NCBI GenBank assembly: GCA_910578455.1
Contig: CAJTQA010000004.1
Location: forward strand, 1 to 64,000
Direction: 5' to 3'
Length of the DNA stretch: 64,000 nucleotides
DNA from: an uncultured Dorea sp.
Lineage (GTDB): Bacteria > Bacillota > Clostridia > Lachnospirales > Lachnospiraceae
This document shows positions 13,576-23,185 of the stretch, one piece after another. Below the pieces are notes generated by a model that made no database searches, was not told the DNA's origin, and saw only the letters and a program-made list of their open reading frames with translations. Position numbers and translations under genes: made by a program. How positions within the stretch are numbered: position 1 is the first letter of the stretch; every line of letters begins with the position of its first letter.

Positions 13576-15506
13576 TTGTAAAGATGAAGTTTCTTAGCAT
13601 CAGCGGTCCAAGGACGGACATTGACCGTGTATGCGACATGTATCTGTCCAAATATGCGATGCAGCTGGAGAATGCGATTACAGAGCTTCGGACATCAGAT
13701 AATCTTCTTCCTTTTGTGGAGGTAAATCCATATAAAGAACCGCTTGCAAGGACGGAACAATTCGTTTCCCTCCTGGACGGAAAAGGCTATGAGGTTGACC
13801 GCAGCCTTTCGAATGATGAGATGCTTGCGCTGATTCGCAGCATCAACAGTAAATATGTGGATTTGCAGGAGAGAAAGGAACTGCTCAAAAAGAAGAGAGA
13901 TCTTTTGACGGAAAAGTTCAATATCCTGGAACCTTTCAGGACGATGGAGCTGGAACTGCAGAGCGTGCTGCGCTACAAATACATGCAGGTGCGTTTTGGC
14001 AGGATCGCGCTGGATTATTACCGGAGGCTGGAGAAATATCTGTATGACGACCTGGACGCCATATTTTTAGAGGGCGTGCAGAATGAAAATTATGTGTACG
14101 GATGTTATGTGGCGGCCAATGCGGATATCGGAAAAGCGGATTCCGTATTCAGCTCGCTTCACTTTGAGAGGATCCGTATTCCGGTGGAGTATATCGGAAC
14201 GCCGGAGGACGCATGCATTAATCTTCAAAAAGACATAGATGAGACGAAACGGAAGATTAAAGAGCTGAAAGAGGAGATACGGAAACTGATGGCGGGCCAT
14301 GCGCCGCAGCTTCTCGGAACTCAGAAGAGGCTGGAAGAGCTGTCCAACAATTTTGATGTTCGGAAAGTTGCCGCCAGGATTACGAACGAACAGCAGGATG
14401 ACAATTATATACTCTGCGGGTGGATGAGCGAGGAAGATGTGGAGAGCCTCTTAAAAGAGACAGAAAAGGATGACCGGGTTTTCATCATGGTGGAGGAGGA
14501 TCGGGAGAAGTTCTTCGGCGACCCGCCGACGCAGCTTAAGAATCCGAAACTTTTTAAGCCTTTTGAGATGTTTATACGGATGTATGGGCTGCCCTCCCAC
14601 AATGAGATGGATCCTACAATGTTCGTGGCGCTTACCTATACGTTCATCTTTGGAGCGATGTTCGGGGATGTGGGGCAGGGATTGTGCCTGTTTGCCGGAG
14701 GGGGGATCTTGTACCTGACAAAAAAGATGAACCTTGCGGGAATCATATCGGTAGCCGGATTATTTTCAGCGTTTTTTGGGTTTATGTTCGGAAGCATCTT
14801 TGGGTTTGAGGACGTGATAGAGGCGCGTTGGCTGCGCCCGACGGAGGCCATGACGGAACTGCCGTTTATCGGGCAGCTCAACACTGTGTTCGTGGTGGCT
14901 ATCGCGTTTGGGATGGCTTTGAATATATTAGTTATGATCTTCCAGATCATGAATGCTGTGAAAGCGCATGACACGGAAAATATATGGTTTTCCCACAATG
15001 GCGTGGCGGGCCTTGTGTTCTACGGATTCCTCATTGCCACCATAGTGCTGTATATGACAGGACATAAAACCCCGGGCAATATGCTGCTTATTATATTCCT
15101 GGGAGTGCCTGTGCTTTTGTTCCTGTTTAAGGAACCTTTGACGAATATAGTGGAGAAAAATCATAAAAAGATGGAAGAGAGCAAAGGGATGTTCCTGATA
15201 CAGGGATTTTTTGAGTTATTCGAGACGATGTTAAGCTACTTCTCCAATACGATATCCTATGTGCGTATCGGCGCTTTTGCGGTGAGCCATGCAGCTATGA
15301 TGGAGGTTGTGCTTATGCTCTCGGGAGTGGCGGACGGCCGCACGAACTGGATTGGGGTTGTCATAGGAAATATCATCGTATGCGCTTTGGAAGGGCTGGT
15401 TGTAGGGATTCAGGTGCTGAGGCTTGAGTATTATGAGCTGTTCAGCCGCTTTTACAACGGGTCCGGGCGGGAGTTCAGGCCATTTAACAAACAGGGCGAT
15501 AAATAA
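13572..15506 (+). CDS. ntpI: V-type ATPase subunit I (a-type stator channel)
   Basis: A 644-residue subunit I. The N-terminal ~330 residues are cytoplasmic with coiled coils (LQERKELLKKKRDLLTEKF, IDETKRKIKELKEEIRKL). The C-terminal half has about seven or eight membrane segments starting near residue 350 (TYTFIFGAMFGDVGQGL). The family hallmark ISYVRIGAFAVSHAAM near 562-577 contains the channel arginine, and EGLVVGIQVLRLEYYELFSRFY is the conserved end. It carries ions between membrane faces and the K ring. Start ATG overlaps the stop of subunit C. Confidence 0.94.
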   Translation: MIVKMKFLSISGPRTDIDRVCDMYLSKYAMQLENAITELRTSDNLLPFVEVNPYKEPLARTEQFVSLLDGKGYEVDRSLSNDEMLALIRSINSKYVDLQERKELLKKKRDLLTEKFNILEPFRTMELELQSVLRYKYMQVRFGRIALDYYRRLEKYLYDDLDAIFLEGVQNENYVYGCYVAANADIGKADSVFSSLHFERIRIPVEYIGTPEDACINLQKDIDETKRKIKELKEEIRKLMAGHAPQLLGTQKRLEELSNNFDVRKVAARITNEQQDDNYILCGWMSEEDVESLLKETEKDDRVFIMVEEDREKFFGDPPTQLKNPKLFKPFEMFIRMYGLPSHNEMDPTMFVALTYTFIFGAMFGDVGQGLCLFAGGGILYLTKKMNLAGIISVAGLFSAFFGFMFGSIFGFEDVIEARWLRPTEAMTELPFIGQLNTVFVVAIAFGMALNILVMIFQIMNAVKAHDTENIWFSHNGVAGLVFYGFLIATIVLYMTGHKTPGNMLLIIFLGVPVLLFLFKEPLTNIVEKNHKKMEESKGMFLIQGFFELFETMLSYFSNTISYVRIGAFAVSHAAMMEVVLMLSGVADGRTNWIGVVIGNIIVCALEGLVVGIQVLRLEYYELFSRFYNGSGREFRPFNKQGDK

Positions 15507-15550
15507 AGAAAGAGAAAGACAAGAGGTTAAATATAAGGAGGATTCATATC

Positions 15551-15985
15551 ATGACATTGACAGTAAAAGTTTTATTAATCGCAGCTTTAATGCTTAGCAT
15601 CATTATCCCGTTCGGCTATTTCCTGATTGGGGAGAAGAACAAAAAGCGCTATAAAAGATCGCTTGCGGTAAATGTGTTTTTCTTCTTTGGTGCATTCCTT
15701 GTAGCGGGAATTATGCTGTTTGCAGGAGTGCCGGTGCAGGCGGCGGAGACAGCGGAAACGGTATCGTCCAATGCCACAGGCTTTGGCTACCTGGCGGCTG
15801 CGCTCTCAACAGGCCTTTCCTGCGTGGGCGGCGGAATTGCCGTTGCCAGCGCTGCAAGCGCGGCCTTGGGAGCAATCAGCGAGGATCCCAGCGCTCTTGG
15901 TAAATCCCTGATTTTCGTCGGCCTGGCGGAAGGCGTATGTCTGTATGGCCTTATTATTTCTTTCATGATTATAGGTAGGTTATAA
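15551..15985 (+). CDS. ntpK: V-type ATPase subunit K (proteolipid rotor ring)
   Basis: A 144-residue four-helix proteolipid. Membrane segments lie at about 5-26, 37-62, 77-108 and 117-142. The second hairpin has the ion-binding carboxylate Glu127 in GLAEGVCLYGLIISF. The first hairpin has none and is poorly conserved, with a polar loop (VQAAETAETVSSNAT) after it. One carboxylate per four helices is the V-type arrangement, which favours ATP-driven pumping over synthesis. The Gln/Thr residues known to bind sodium in Enterococcus NtpK are not obvious in helix 3, so the ion is uncertain. AAGGAGG precedes ATG. Confidence 0.9.
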   Translation: MTLTVKVLLIAALMLSIIIPFGYFLIGEKNKKRYKRSLAVNVFFFFGAFLVAGIMLFAGVPVQAAETAETVSSNATGFGYLAAALSTGLSCVGGGIAVASAASAALGAISEDPSALGKSLIFVGLAEGVCLYGLIISFMIIGRL

Positions 15986-15986
15986 G

Positions 15987-16295
15987 ATGAAGATGTATCT
16001 GATTAGTGATAATGTGGATACGCTGACGGGCATGAGGCTTGCGGGTGTTGACGGTGTTGTCGTCCATGAGAGGGAAGAGCTGAGAAAAGAGATTGAGGCG
16101 GCGATGGAGGATAAAAGCGTGGGGATCATCCTGCTGACGGAAAAGTTTGGAAGGGAATTCCCGGATCTTCTTGACGAGATTAAGCTTGAGCGGGCATTCC
16201 CGCTGCTGATCGAGATTCCTGACAGGCACGGAACCGGGCGGAAAAAGGACTTTATCACATCTTATGTAAATGAAGCGATTGGATTAAAACTGTAA
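15987..16295 (+). CDS. ntpG: V-type ATPase subunit F
   Basis: A 102-residue subunit F, part of the central rotor with subunit D. MYLISDNVDTLTGMRLAGVDG and GIILLTEKF are typical of the family's Rossmann-like fold, and the final helix (RKKDFITSYVNEAIG) fits the D-contacting end. It starts one base after the subunit K stop. Length normal. Confidence 0.9.
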   Translation: MKMYLISDNVDTLTGMRLAGVDGVVVHEREELRKEIEAAMEDKSVGIILLTEKFGREFPDLLDEIKLERAFPLLIEIPDRHGTGRKKDFITSYVNEAIGLKL

Positions 16296-16311
16296 AAAGA
16301 AGGTGACATGC

Positions 16312-16899
16312 TTGAACATAGAAGAAAAAATAGCGCACCTGCAGGCATCTGCAATGACGGAGGCAAGGGCGCAGGGCAATGCCATCGTATGGCAGCATAA
16401 AAAAGCATTGGAAAACATATATGAGCAGCATATCGACGAGTCCAGGAGGCAGGCTGAGATCAGGATCAAGGCCGAACAGACAAACATCAGGCATCAGCTT
16501 AACATGTCTGCGTCAAAAGCCCAGCTTGACATGAAGCAGGAGCTGGGGAAAACGCAGAAAAGATTAAAAAAAGAATTATTCCGCGAAGTGGAAACGCTCC
16601 TTCAGGATTACATGAAAACGGAGGATTATAAACGTCTTCTCGTAGGATATATTGAAAAAGCCGCAGGATTTGCTGACGGAGCTGCCATGACAATCTATAT
16701 CAACCCGACGGACGAGGACAAAAAGGCTTATCTGGAGGAGCATACCGGGGTGGCTGTTACGGTGAGCAAGGAAGACTTTATCGGAGGAATCCGCACGGTG
16801 GTGCATGAAAGGAACATCCTGATCGACCATGCCTTTAAAGGAGCCATTGAACGGGAATATCAGAAGTTTGTGTTTAAGGGAGGCAGGGGCATTGGATAG
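16312..16899 (+). CDS. ntpE: V-type ATPase subunit E (peripheral stalk), TTG start
   Basis: A 195-residue subunit E. The N-terminal helix (IEEKIAHLQASAMTEARAQG) pairs with subunit H/G and the C-terminal globular part (EDFIGGIRTVVHERNILIDHAFKGAI) contacts the catalytic head. I place the start at the TTG of 16312, giving MNIEEKI, because AAGGTGA lies five to six bases before it; an in-frame GTG at 16303 would lie inside that ribosome site. The next gene starts eight bases before this one ends. Confidence 0.88.
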   Translation: MNIEEKIAHLQASAMTEARAQGNAIVWQHKKALENIYEQHIDESRRQAEIRIKAEQTNIRHQLNMSASKAQLDMKQELGKTQKRLKKELFREVETLLQDYMKTEDYKRLLVGYIEKAAGFADGAAMTIYINPTDEDKKAYLEEHTGVAVTVSKEDFIGGIRTVVHERNILIDHAFKGAIEREYQKFVFKGGRGIG

Positions 16900-18664
16900 T
16901 GCAAAAGTTGGAGCAATATACGGGATTAACGGTCCCGTCATCTACCTCAAGGGGAAGACTGATTTTAAGATGTCGGAGATGGTGCATGTCGGAAAGGAAA
17001 AGCTGGTAGGAGAGGTTATTTCCCTGGATAAAGACATGACGACCATTCAGGTTTATGAAGAGACTTCCGGGTTAAGGCCGGGCGAGACAGTGGAGGCCAC
17101 AGGCGCGGCAGTATCTGTAACGCTGGCTCCCGGAATATTGAACAATATATTCGACGGTATCGAGCGTCCTCTCGAGAAGATCGGGGAGAACGCCGGAGCA
17201 TTTATCTCAAGGGGCGTGAGCGTGGAATCACTGGATACGGAAAAGCTGTGGGATACCCATATAACGGTGGCGGAAGGTGAGTTCCTCCATGCAGGGGCAA
17301 TCTTTGCCGAGGTTCCGGAGACGCGGGCAATCGTCCATAAGTGCATGATTCCGCCGACGCTGGAAGGCACGGTGGTAGAGGTAAAGCCGGATGGGCAGTA
17401 TACGATTAATGACACGCTGCTTGTGCTGGAGCTCTCAAACGGAGAGCGCAGAGAGATCACTATGACCCAGCGCTGGCCGATCCGCGTGCCGAGGCCGGTC
17501 CACAAGAGATATCCGGCCAGCATCCCGCTTGTCACAGGACAGAGAATCCTGGATACGATGTTCCCGATTGCCAAGGGAGGTACGGCGGCTGTGCCGGGCG
17601 GTTTCGGAACAGGGAAAACTATGACCCAGCATCAGATCGCCAAGTGGTCGGATGCCGACATCATCGTTTATATCGGATGCGGCGAGCGGGGCAATGAGAT
17701 GACCCAGGTTCTGGAGGAGTTTGGCGAGCTGGTGGATCCGAAATCGGGGAATCCTTTGATGGACCGTACCACGCTGATCGCCAATACGTCCAATATGCCG
17801 GTGGCTGCCCGTGAGGCATCCATCTACACCGGGCTTACGCTTGCGGAGTATTACCGTGACATGGGATATGACGTCGCGATCATGGCGGACTCTACATCCC
17901 GCTGGGCCGAGGCATTAAGGGAGCTTTCCGGGCGTCTGGAGGAGATGCCGGCGGAGGAAGGATTCCCGGCCTATCTGGCATCAAGGCTTTCTGCCTTTTA
18001 TGAGCGGGCGGGGATGATGCAGACCCTTAACGGCGCTACCGGTTCCGTGTCCATCATCGGGGCGGTCTCCCCCCAGGGCGGAGATTTTTCAGAACCTGTG
18101 ACACAGAATACGAAACGGTTCGTCCGCTGTTTCTGGGGGCTTGACAAGTCTCTGGCATATTCCCGACATTTCCCGGCAATCCACTGGCTTACCAGCTACA
18201 GCGAATACCTGACGGATTTGAGCGGGTGGTATTCCGACAATGTATCGCCGAAGTTTCTGGATTACCGGAACCGCATTATGACAATCTTAAACCAGGAGAG
18301 CAGCCTGATGGAGATTGTGAAGCTGATTGGGGGGGACGTCCTGCCGGACGATCAGAAACTGACACTTGAGATTGCAAAGGTCATACGTCTGGGATTCCTT
18401 CAGCAGAATGCATTCCACAAAGATGACACCTGCGTGTCCATGCAGAAACAGTTTAAGATGATGGATGTCATTCTCTACCTGTATAAGACATGCCGCAAGC
18501 TTATCGCTATGGGAATGCCGATGTCCGTGCTGAAGTCAGAGGGAATTTTCGAGAAAGTGATTGCTGTGAAATATGATGTTCCCAATGATAATTTGCAGCT
18601 TTTGGATATGTATAAGCTCAATATTGACAATTTCTACAATAAGATCATAGAGAAAAATGCGTAA
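16892..18664 (+). CDS. ntpA: V-type ATPase catalytic subunit A, TTG start
   Basis: A 590-residue catalytic A subunit. SAKVGAIYGINGPVIYLKG is the N-terminal barrel, the family-specific non-homologous insertion spans roughly 115-190, the Walker A loop GGFGTGKT is near 233-240, and the catalytic glutamate lies in GCGERGNEM near 260. MADSTSRWAEALRE near 330 is the Walker B/sensor region. The start is the TTG at 16892, inside the end of the E gene, with AAGGGAGG seven bases upstream; nothing upstream in frame resembles the family. It hydrolyses ATP to turn the rotor. Confidence 0.94.
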   Translation: MDSAKVGAIYGINGPVIYLKGKTDFKMSEMVHVGKEKLVGEVISLDKDMTTIQVYEETSGLRPGETVEATGAAVSVTLAPGILNNIFDGIERPLEKIGENAGAFISRGVSVESLDTEKLWDTHITVAEGEFLHAGAIFAEVPETRAIVHKCMIPPTLEGTVVEVKPDGQYTINDTLLVLELSNGERREITMTQRWPIRVPRPVHKRYPASIPLVTGQRILDTMFPIAKGGTAAVPGGFGTGKTMTQHQIAKWSDADIIVYIGCGERGNEMTQVLEEFGELVDPKSGNPLMDRTTLIANTSNMPVAAREASIYTGLTLAEYYRDMGYDVAIMADSTSRWAEALRELSGRLEEMPAEEGFPAYLASRLSAFYERAGMMQTLNGATGSVSIIGAVSPQGGDFSEPVTQNTKRFVRCFWGLDKSLAYSRHFPAIHWLTSYSEYLTDLSGWYSDNVSPKFLDYRNRIMTILNQESSLMEIVKLIGGDVLPDDQKLTLEIAKVIRLGFLQQNAFHKDDTCVSMQKQFKMMDVILYLYKTCRKLIAMGMPMSVLKSEGIFEKVIAVKYDVPNDNLQLLDMYKLNIDNFYNKIIEKNA

Positions 18665-18679
18665 AGGGGGATGGTTAAT

Positions 18680-20083
18680 ATGGCAATAGAATATCTTGGA
18701 CTCAGCAATATTAACGGGCCTTTGGTAGTTCTGGAGGGTGTCCAGGAGGCATTTTTCGATGAGATCGTTGAGTTCGTGGTTGACGGAAATATAAAGAAAA
18801 TGGGAAGGATTGTGGAGCTAAATGATGATAAGGCAGTAATCCAGGTGTTTGAGGGCACGGAGGATATGTCTCTTCGGAACACCCACACGAAACTCACAGG
18901 GCATCCCATGGAAGTGCCGGTCTCCGCAGATATGCTGGGAAGGACGTTTAACGGCGTAGGAGTGCCGATTGACGGGCTTGGGGCAGCCGTCGCCCATGAG
19001 ATGCGTAATGTAAATGGCCTGCCGTTAAACCCGGTGAAGAGAGAGTACCCGAGGAACTATATCCGCACGGGAATTTCAGCCATTGACGGGCTGACAACGC
19101 TGATTCGCGGCCAGAAACTGCCAATCTTTTCCGGGAACGGGCTGCCGCACGACCAGCTTGCGGCGCAGATCGTAAAACAGGCGTCTCTGGGAGACGATTC
19201 GGAGGAGGAATTTGCGATTGTTTTTGGAGCTATGGGAGTAAAGCATGACGTGGCGGAGTTTTTCCGTAAGACCTTTGAGGAGAGCGGCGTTTCCGATCAT
19301 GTGTGCATGTTTTTGAACCTTGCTAACGATCCAGTGGTAGAGCGTCTGATCACGCCGAAAGTGGCGCTTACTGTCGCGGAGTATCTTGCGTTTGAGTGCA
19401 ATATGCATATTCTCGTAATTTTGACGGATATGACATCTTTTGCGGAGGCGATGCGTGAGGTGTCCTCATCCAGAGGGGAGATTCCGTCAAGAAAGGGATA
19501 TCCGGGATATCTTTACAGTGAGCTTGCCACGATCTATGAGAGGGCGGGAATCGTAGAAAATGCCCTCGGATCCGTGACGCAGCTGCCGATTCTGACCATG
19601 CCGAATGATGATATCACCCATCCGATTCCCGACCTTACCGGGTACATTACCGAGGGGCAGATTGTTCTGGACCGGAACCTCCACGGACAGTCCGTTTACC
19701 CGCCGATCAGCATCCTGCCGTCGCTTTCGCGTCTTATGAAAGACGGAATCGGCGCGGGATATACAAGAGACGACCATCAGAGCCTTGCAAACCAGCTTTT
19801 CTCCGCCTATGCGAAGGTAGGGGAGGCAAGGAACCTGGCATCTGTTATCGGAGAGGATGAGCTGTCTCCGCTGGATAAAAAATACCTGAAGTTCGGCACA
19901 GAGTTTGAGAAACGCTATATCGGCCAGGGAGCGGCGGAAAACAGGAGCATCATGCAGACGCTGGATCTCGGGTGGGAGCTTTTAAAACTCCTGCCAAGGG
20001 AGGAGCTTGACCGAATCGATACAAAGCTTTTGGATATCTACTACCCACGCGAAGAATTGCAGGACGCGGCAGAGATCATATAA
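18680..20083 (+). CDS. ntpB: V-type ATPase regulatory subunit B
   Basis: A 467-residue non-catalytic B subunit: IEYLGLSNINGPLVVLEGV at the start, the degenerate nucleotide loop around LPIFSGNGLPHDQLAAQI near 146, and LVILTDMTSFAEAMREVSSS near 240. It alternates with subunit A in the hexamer head. The ATG at 18680 is ten bases after AAAGGGGG; an ATG at 18671 would abut the ribosome site. Confidence 0.94.
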   Translation: MAIEYLGLSNINGPLVVLEGVQEAFFDEIVEFVVDGNIKKMGRIVELNDDKAVIQVFEGTEDMSLRNTHTKLTGHPMEVPVSADMLGRTFNGVGVPIDGLGAAVAHEMRNVNGLPLNPVKREYPRNYIRTGISAIDGLTTLIRGQKLPIFSGNGLPHDQLAAQIVKQASLGDDSEEEFAIVFGAMGVKHDVAEFFRKTFEESGVSDHVCMFLNLANDPVVERLITPKVALTVAEYLAFECNMHILVILTDMTSFAEAMREVSSSRGEIPSRKGYPGYLYSELATIYERAGIVENALGSVTQLPILTMPNDDITHPIPDLTGYITEGQIVLDRNLHGQSVYPPISILPSLSRLMKDGIGAGYTRDDHQSLANQLFSAYAKVGEARNLASVIGEDELSPLDKKYLKFGTEFEKRYIGQGAAENRSIMQTLDLGWELLKLLPREELDRIDTKLLDIYYPREELQDAAEII

Positions 20084-20111
20084 GCGCAAGCTTAAGGAAG
20101 GGGGAATCAGT

Positions 20112-20729
20112 ATGGATCCGCGTGAGTTTCCGACAAAGGGAAATCTGATGCTTGCCAAAAATTCTCTTGCCCTTGCCCGCCAGGGGTATGAGCTGATGGA
20201 TAAGAAACGCAACATCCTCCTGAAGGAGCTGATGAGCCTGATTGATGAGGCGAAGGACATACAGGAGCAGATTGACACTACGTTTACCCGCGCATATGCA
20301 TGCCTCCAGCACGCCAATATTGACATGGGCATCAGTAAAGTCCAGGAGCTTGCATTTACGGTGCCGATTGAGGATTCCATCGTCATCCAGACGAGGAGCA
20401 TCATGGGAACGGAGATTCCCCATGTAAAGTACGACTCCAAACAGAATAACCTGACCTATTCCTTCGGAAGCACGAGAGAATCTATCGATATAGCCAGGGA
20501 GGCGTTCCGGGAGGTCAAGGAGCTGACGGTAAAGCTGTCTACGGTTGAGAATTCGGCATACAGGCTTGCAGCAAACATAAAAAAAACACAGAAGAGGGCA
20601 AATGCCCTTAAGAATATAACGATTCCTATGTATACTGCTCTTGTCTACAATATTAACAATGCGCTGGAAGAAAAGGAGCGCGAGGAGTTTACGAGGCTGA
20701 AAGTAATCAAGAAGATGCAGGGAAAGTAG
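20112..20729 (+). CDS. ntpD: V-type ATPase subunit D (central rotor shaft)
   Basis: A 205-residue subunit D, the long coiled-coil shaft. The N-terminus FPTKGNLMLAKNSLALARQGYELMDKKRNIL is strongly conserved (only part is quoted here: FPTKGNLMLAKNSLALARQG), and the C-terminal helix has TQKRANALKNITIPMYTALV. GGAAGGGGG precedes the ATG. It is the last gene of the nine-gene operon, with a terminator 25 bases later. Confidence 0.92.
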   Translation: MDPREFPTKGNLMLAKNSLALARQGYELMDKKRNILLKELMSLIDEAKDIQEQIDTTFTRAYACLQHANIDMGISKVQELAFTVPIEDSIVIQTRSIMGTEIPHVKYDSKQNNLTYSFGSTRESIDIAREAFREVKELTVKLSTVENSAYRLAANIKKTQKRANALKNITIPMYTALVYNINNALEEKEREEFTRLKVIKKMQGK

Positions 20730-20753
20730 AATTTAAGAGAAACAGTAAGAAAC

Positions 20754-20790
20754 CCCGGGGGCAAAAAGATTCTGACCTCGGGGCATTTTT
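20754..20790. terminator. terminator after the V-ATPase operon
   Basis: CCCCGGGG (20754-20761) pairs with CCTCGGGG (20776-20783), with one G-T pair, followed by CATTTTT. It sits between the converging V-ATPase operon and the XRE regulator and can serve both. Confidence 0.75.
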
Positions 20791-20793
20791 AAG

Positions 20794-21501
20794 TCAATAT
20801 CCCATCAGGTTGTTTGTCCGCCTTATCTCGGCGATCACGTCCTTCGTAGAGATGCTGAGCCCGTTTTTCAGCTCGCTGTCTTCTTTTAATGCGGTTTTAG
20901 AGAAAATCACCTTAAAGGAACAGGGGCTTCTCAGCGATTCGGACAATCCCAGCACCAGCCCTTTTGCAGCGCCGTTTGTATTGAAAGGCGTCTTGGCATA
21001 TATGAAAAGCTGGTCGCCTTTATTGTACGGATTTTCCATTTTCATAGTCACGTGGAAATCGAAATAATTGATGTATCCGGTATAAAGGTAGCTGGAGTTG
21101 GAGTAATTCTTTGTGTCGTTGATGTCATAGTAGAGAATGATCTTATCTTCCCCGTCTTTCTGGTTTCTCACGATTTCCAGGGCGCAGACGTAGAACTGTT
21201 TGTCGATCCCGAAAAATGAATACATGTAGTAAAGATTTGCCTGTTTGAAAAAATTATCCCGGATATTCTGAGATGGTACGGATGTATCAGGTTTCGTATA
21301 GTCTACAAGCTGATTGACGGATATGTTAAGTGCGGCGGAGATTTCAAAAAGCGTTTCAATATCAACAACGATTTTTCCTGACTCATACTTGGACACCGTT
21401 GAAGGGCTCCGTGAAATCATTTTTGAAAAGGTTTCCAGTGTAAGATGACGCTGTGTACGGTACAGCCTTATTCTTGAACCAACATGTTCGCTTGGTGTCA
21501 T
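20794..21501 (-). CDS. XRE-family regulator with C-terminal sensor region
   Basis: A 235-residue protein. Residues 7-70 are a Cro/C1 helix-turn-helix (RIRLYRTQRHLTLETFSKMI, SPSTVSKYESGKI). The remaining 160 residues are a beta-rich region (QFYVCALEIVRNQKDGED, YFDFHVTMKMENPYNKGDQL) that I do not recognise and which may bind a ligand. It is divergent from the MFS/M24 pair across a 330-bp AT-rich gap, the usual layout for a local regulator. AAAGGATGG precedes the start. Confidence 0.8.
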   Translation of the reverse strand: MTPSEHVGSRIRLYRTQRHLTLETFSKMISRSPSTVSKYESGKIVVDIETLFEISAALNISVNQLVDYTKPDTSVPSQNIRDNFFKQANLYYMYSFFGIDKQFYVCALEIVRNQKDGEDKIILYYDINDTKNYSNSSYLYTGYINYFDFHVTMKMENPYNKGDQLFIYAKTPFNTNGAAKGLVLGLSESLRSPCSFKVIFSKTALKEDSELKNGLSISTKDVIAEIRRTNNLMGY

Positions 21502-21831
21502 ATAATTCCATCCTTTCTTTTGTTTTATAAGTTTTATCTATCATTTTACCCGAAATTGTCATAATTACAATGAATATTGATTTAAAATACAGAACGAAGT
21601 GAAATTTGATAAAAATTTAACTTTTTATGTCAAATCATAGAAATAAAAGGTTATTTTTTTCGTTAAAAGAAACAAGATAAAAATATTTTTCTTGTAAAGA
21701 AAAAACGGAAATTTCAATAATCGTTAAATTCATGTCATAATAACAGCAGAATATGTTGCCGCGGTTTACATGTATCGTATAGCTGCAGATATTGATTCGG
21801 GTGAACCGCAGTACGATTGAGGAGGGAAAAT
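21502..21831. promoter_or_regulatory. AT-rich divergent regulatory gap
   Basis: No gene seen. The region holds a dyad ACAAGA (21672-21677)/TCTTGT (21690-21695) around an AT-rich centre, a candidate operator for the XRE protein. A plausible promoter for the MFS gene is TTGCCG (21756-21761)-N16-TATAGC (21778-21783). GAGGAGGG lies just before the ATG at 21832. Confidence 0.4.
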
Positions 21832-23115
21832 ATGGATAACAATAATGTTGGTTACAAAAAGAACAGACCGATTATCTTGTTGATAGCGTTAGCGGGCATG
21901 ACGGCTTATCTTCTGCCATACTTCCGTTACTATTACTATGACGCTTATCTGGCTTATTTCGGAATCAATGATATGCAGATGGGAATTCTCGGAAGTGTGT
22001 ACGGCGCGCTGACTCTTGTGGGTTACTGCCTTGGCGGATGGGTTGCTGACCGCGCTCCGCTTAAAGTCTTTGTTCCAGGTTCTCTGATCGTGACAGGTGC
22101 GGCAGGTCTTCTTCTTCTCCTGAAACCGCCGTTTCCGATTCATGTTGCAATCTATGCGCTGTGGGGAATTACAACGATCCTTACATTCTGGAATCCTCTT
22201 ATGAAGGTGCTGCGCGCGCTGAGCCGTGCGGAGGAGCAGGCGAGAGGATATGCGCTGTTTGATATGGGCCGCGGAATCTTAAACTTTGGTTCAGGACTTC
22301 TGATCATGGCGGGATTTACCGCAGCATGCCGTGCAGTTGGAGATACGATGGGGATGACCGGGCTTATCATCTTCTATGACGTAGAGGCAATCGTTGTCGG
22401 TGTAATCTGCTACTTTGCACTCAGAAACCGTCTTCCGGATTTCTCAAAAGAGGCAAAAGCGAAAGACAGCAACTTTGCGAAAGAAGTATTCGGTGTTCTC
22501 AAGATGCCTACTACATGGATGCTTGTAATCATTATGTTTACTACATATGGAGTTATCATTACTTATAATTATGTTGTACCGTATTGCACGGCTGCATTCG
22601 GAATGTCCGCAGCGCTGGCAGGAATTATGGGCTATGCGGCAAATGGTTTCCGTTTCGTCGGCTGCTTTATCGGAGGACAGCTTGCAGACCGCAAAGGTCT
22701 TTCTACTATGATGCTGGTAGATATTGCGCTGATGGCATTAGGTGTTGTCGGTCTTCTGTTTACTCCGCAGTCTATGAGTTTCATGTGGATGCTGATTCTC
22801 AGTATCGCGCTGCTGTGTATGTTCATGTATGCGGCGCAGGCACTGCACTATGCGATCATGGAAGAGGGAGACTATCCTCTTGAGAGAATGGGCGCGGCAT
22901 CCTTTATCATTACGCCCCTTGGATATGCAGCAGAGAGTATCATGCCTCTTTACAATGGATGGTGCATTTCAAGCCATGAGGGTGTTACAGGTTACCGTTA
23001 TATTTTCGTTGGATTCTTAGTTCTTCTGGCAATTGGATTCTGCGCGTGTCTTGCCTTCAGGCATTTTACGAAAGAACGCCGCCAGGAGCTTGCAAAACTT
23101 CGTGCAGCAAAATAA
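21832..23115 (+). CDS. MFS transporter
   Basis: A 427-residue major facilitator with twelve predicted membrane segments. The loop between segments 2 and 3 (GGWVADRAPLKVF) and its repeat in the second half (GGQLADRKGLSTMM) are the MFS signature. The N-terminus is YY-rich (YFRYYYYDAYLAYFGI). The substrate is not evident; the next gene, a cytoplasmic M24 peptidase 70 bases on, suggests a peptide or N-acyl amino acid. Start placed at 21832 after GAGGAGGG. Confidence 0.88.
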   Translation: MDNNNVGYKKNRPIILLIALAGMTAYLLPYFRYYYYDAYLAYFGINDMQMGILGSVYGALTLVGYCLGGWVADRAPLKVFVPGSLIVTGAAGLLLLLKPPFPIHVAIYALWGITTILTFWNPLMKVLRALSRAEEQARGYALFDMGRGILNFGSGLLIMAGFTAACRAVGDTMGMTGLIIFYDVEAIVVGVICYFALRNRLPDFSKEAKAKDSNFAKEVFGVLKMPTTWMLVIIMFTTYGVIITYNYVVPYCTAAFGMSAALAGIMGYAANGFRFVGCFIGGQLADRKGLSTMMLVDIALMALGVVGLLFTPQSMSFMWMLILSIALLCMFMYAAQALHYAIMEEGDYPLERMGAASFIITPLGYAAESIMPLYNGWCISSHEGVTGYRYIFVGFLVLLAIGFCACLAFRHFTKERRQELAKLRAAK

Positions 23116-23185
23116 TGTCATGGGGGCGGACTTATCTGCCCCCGGAATATAAAAATAATAACCAGGTGGAAGGAGCGAAGACATT

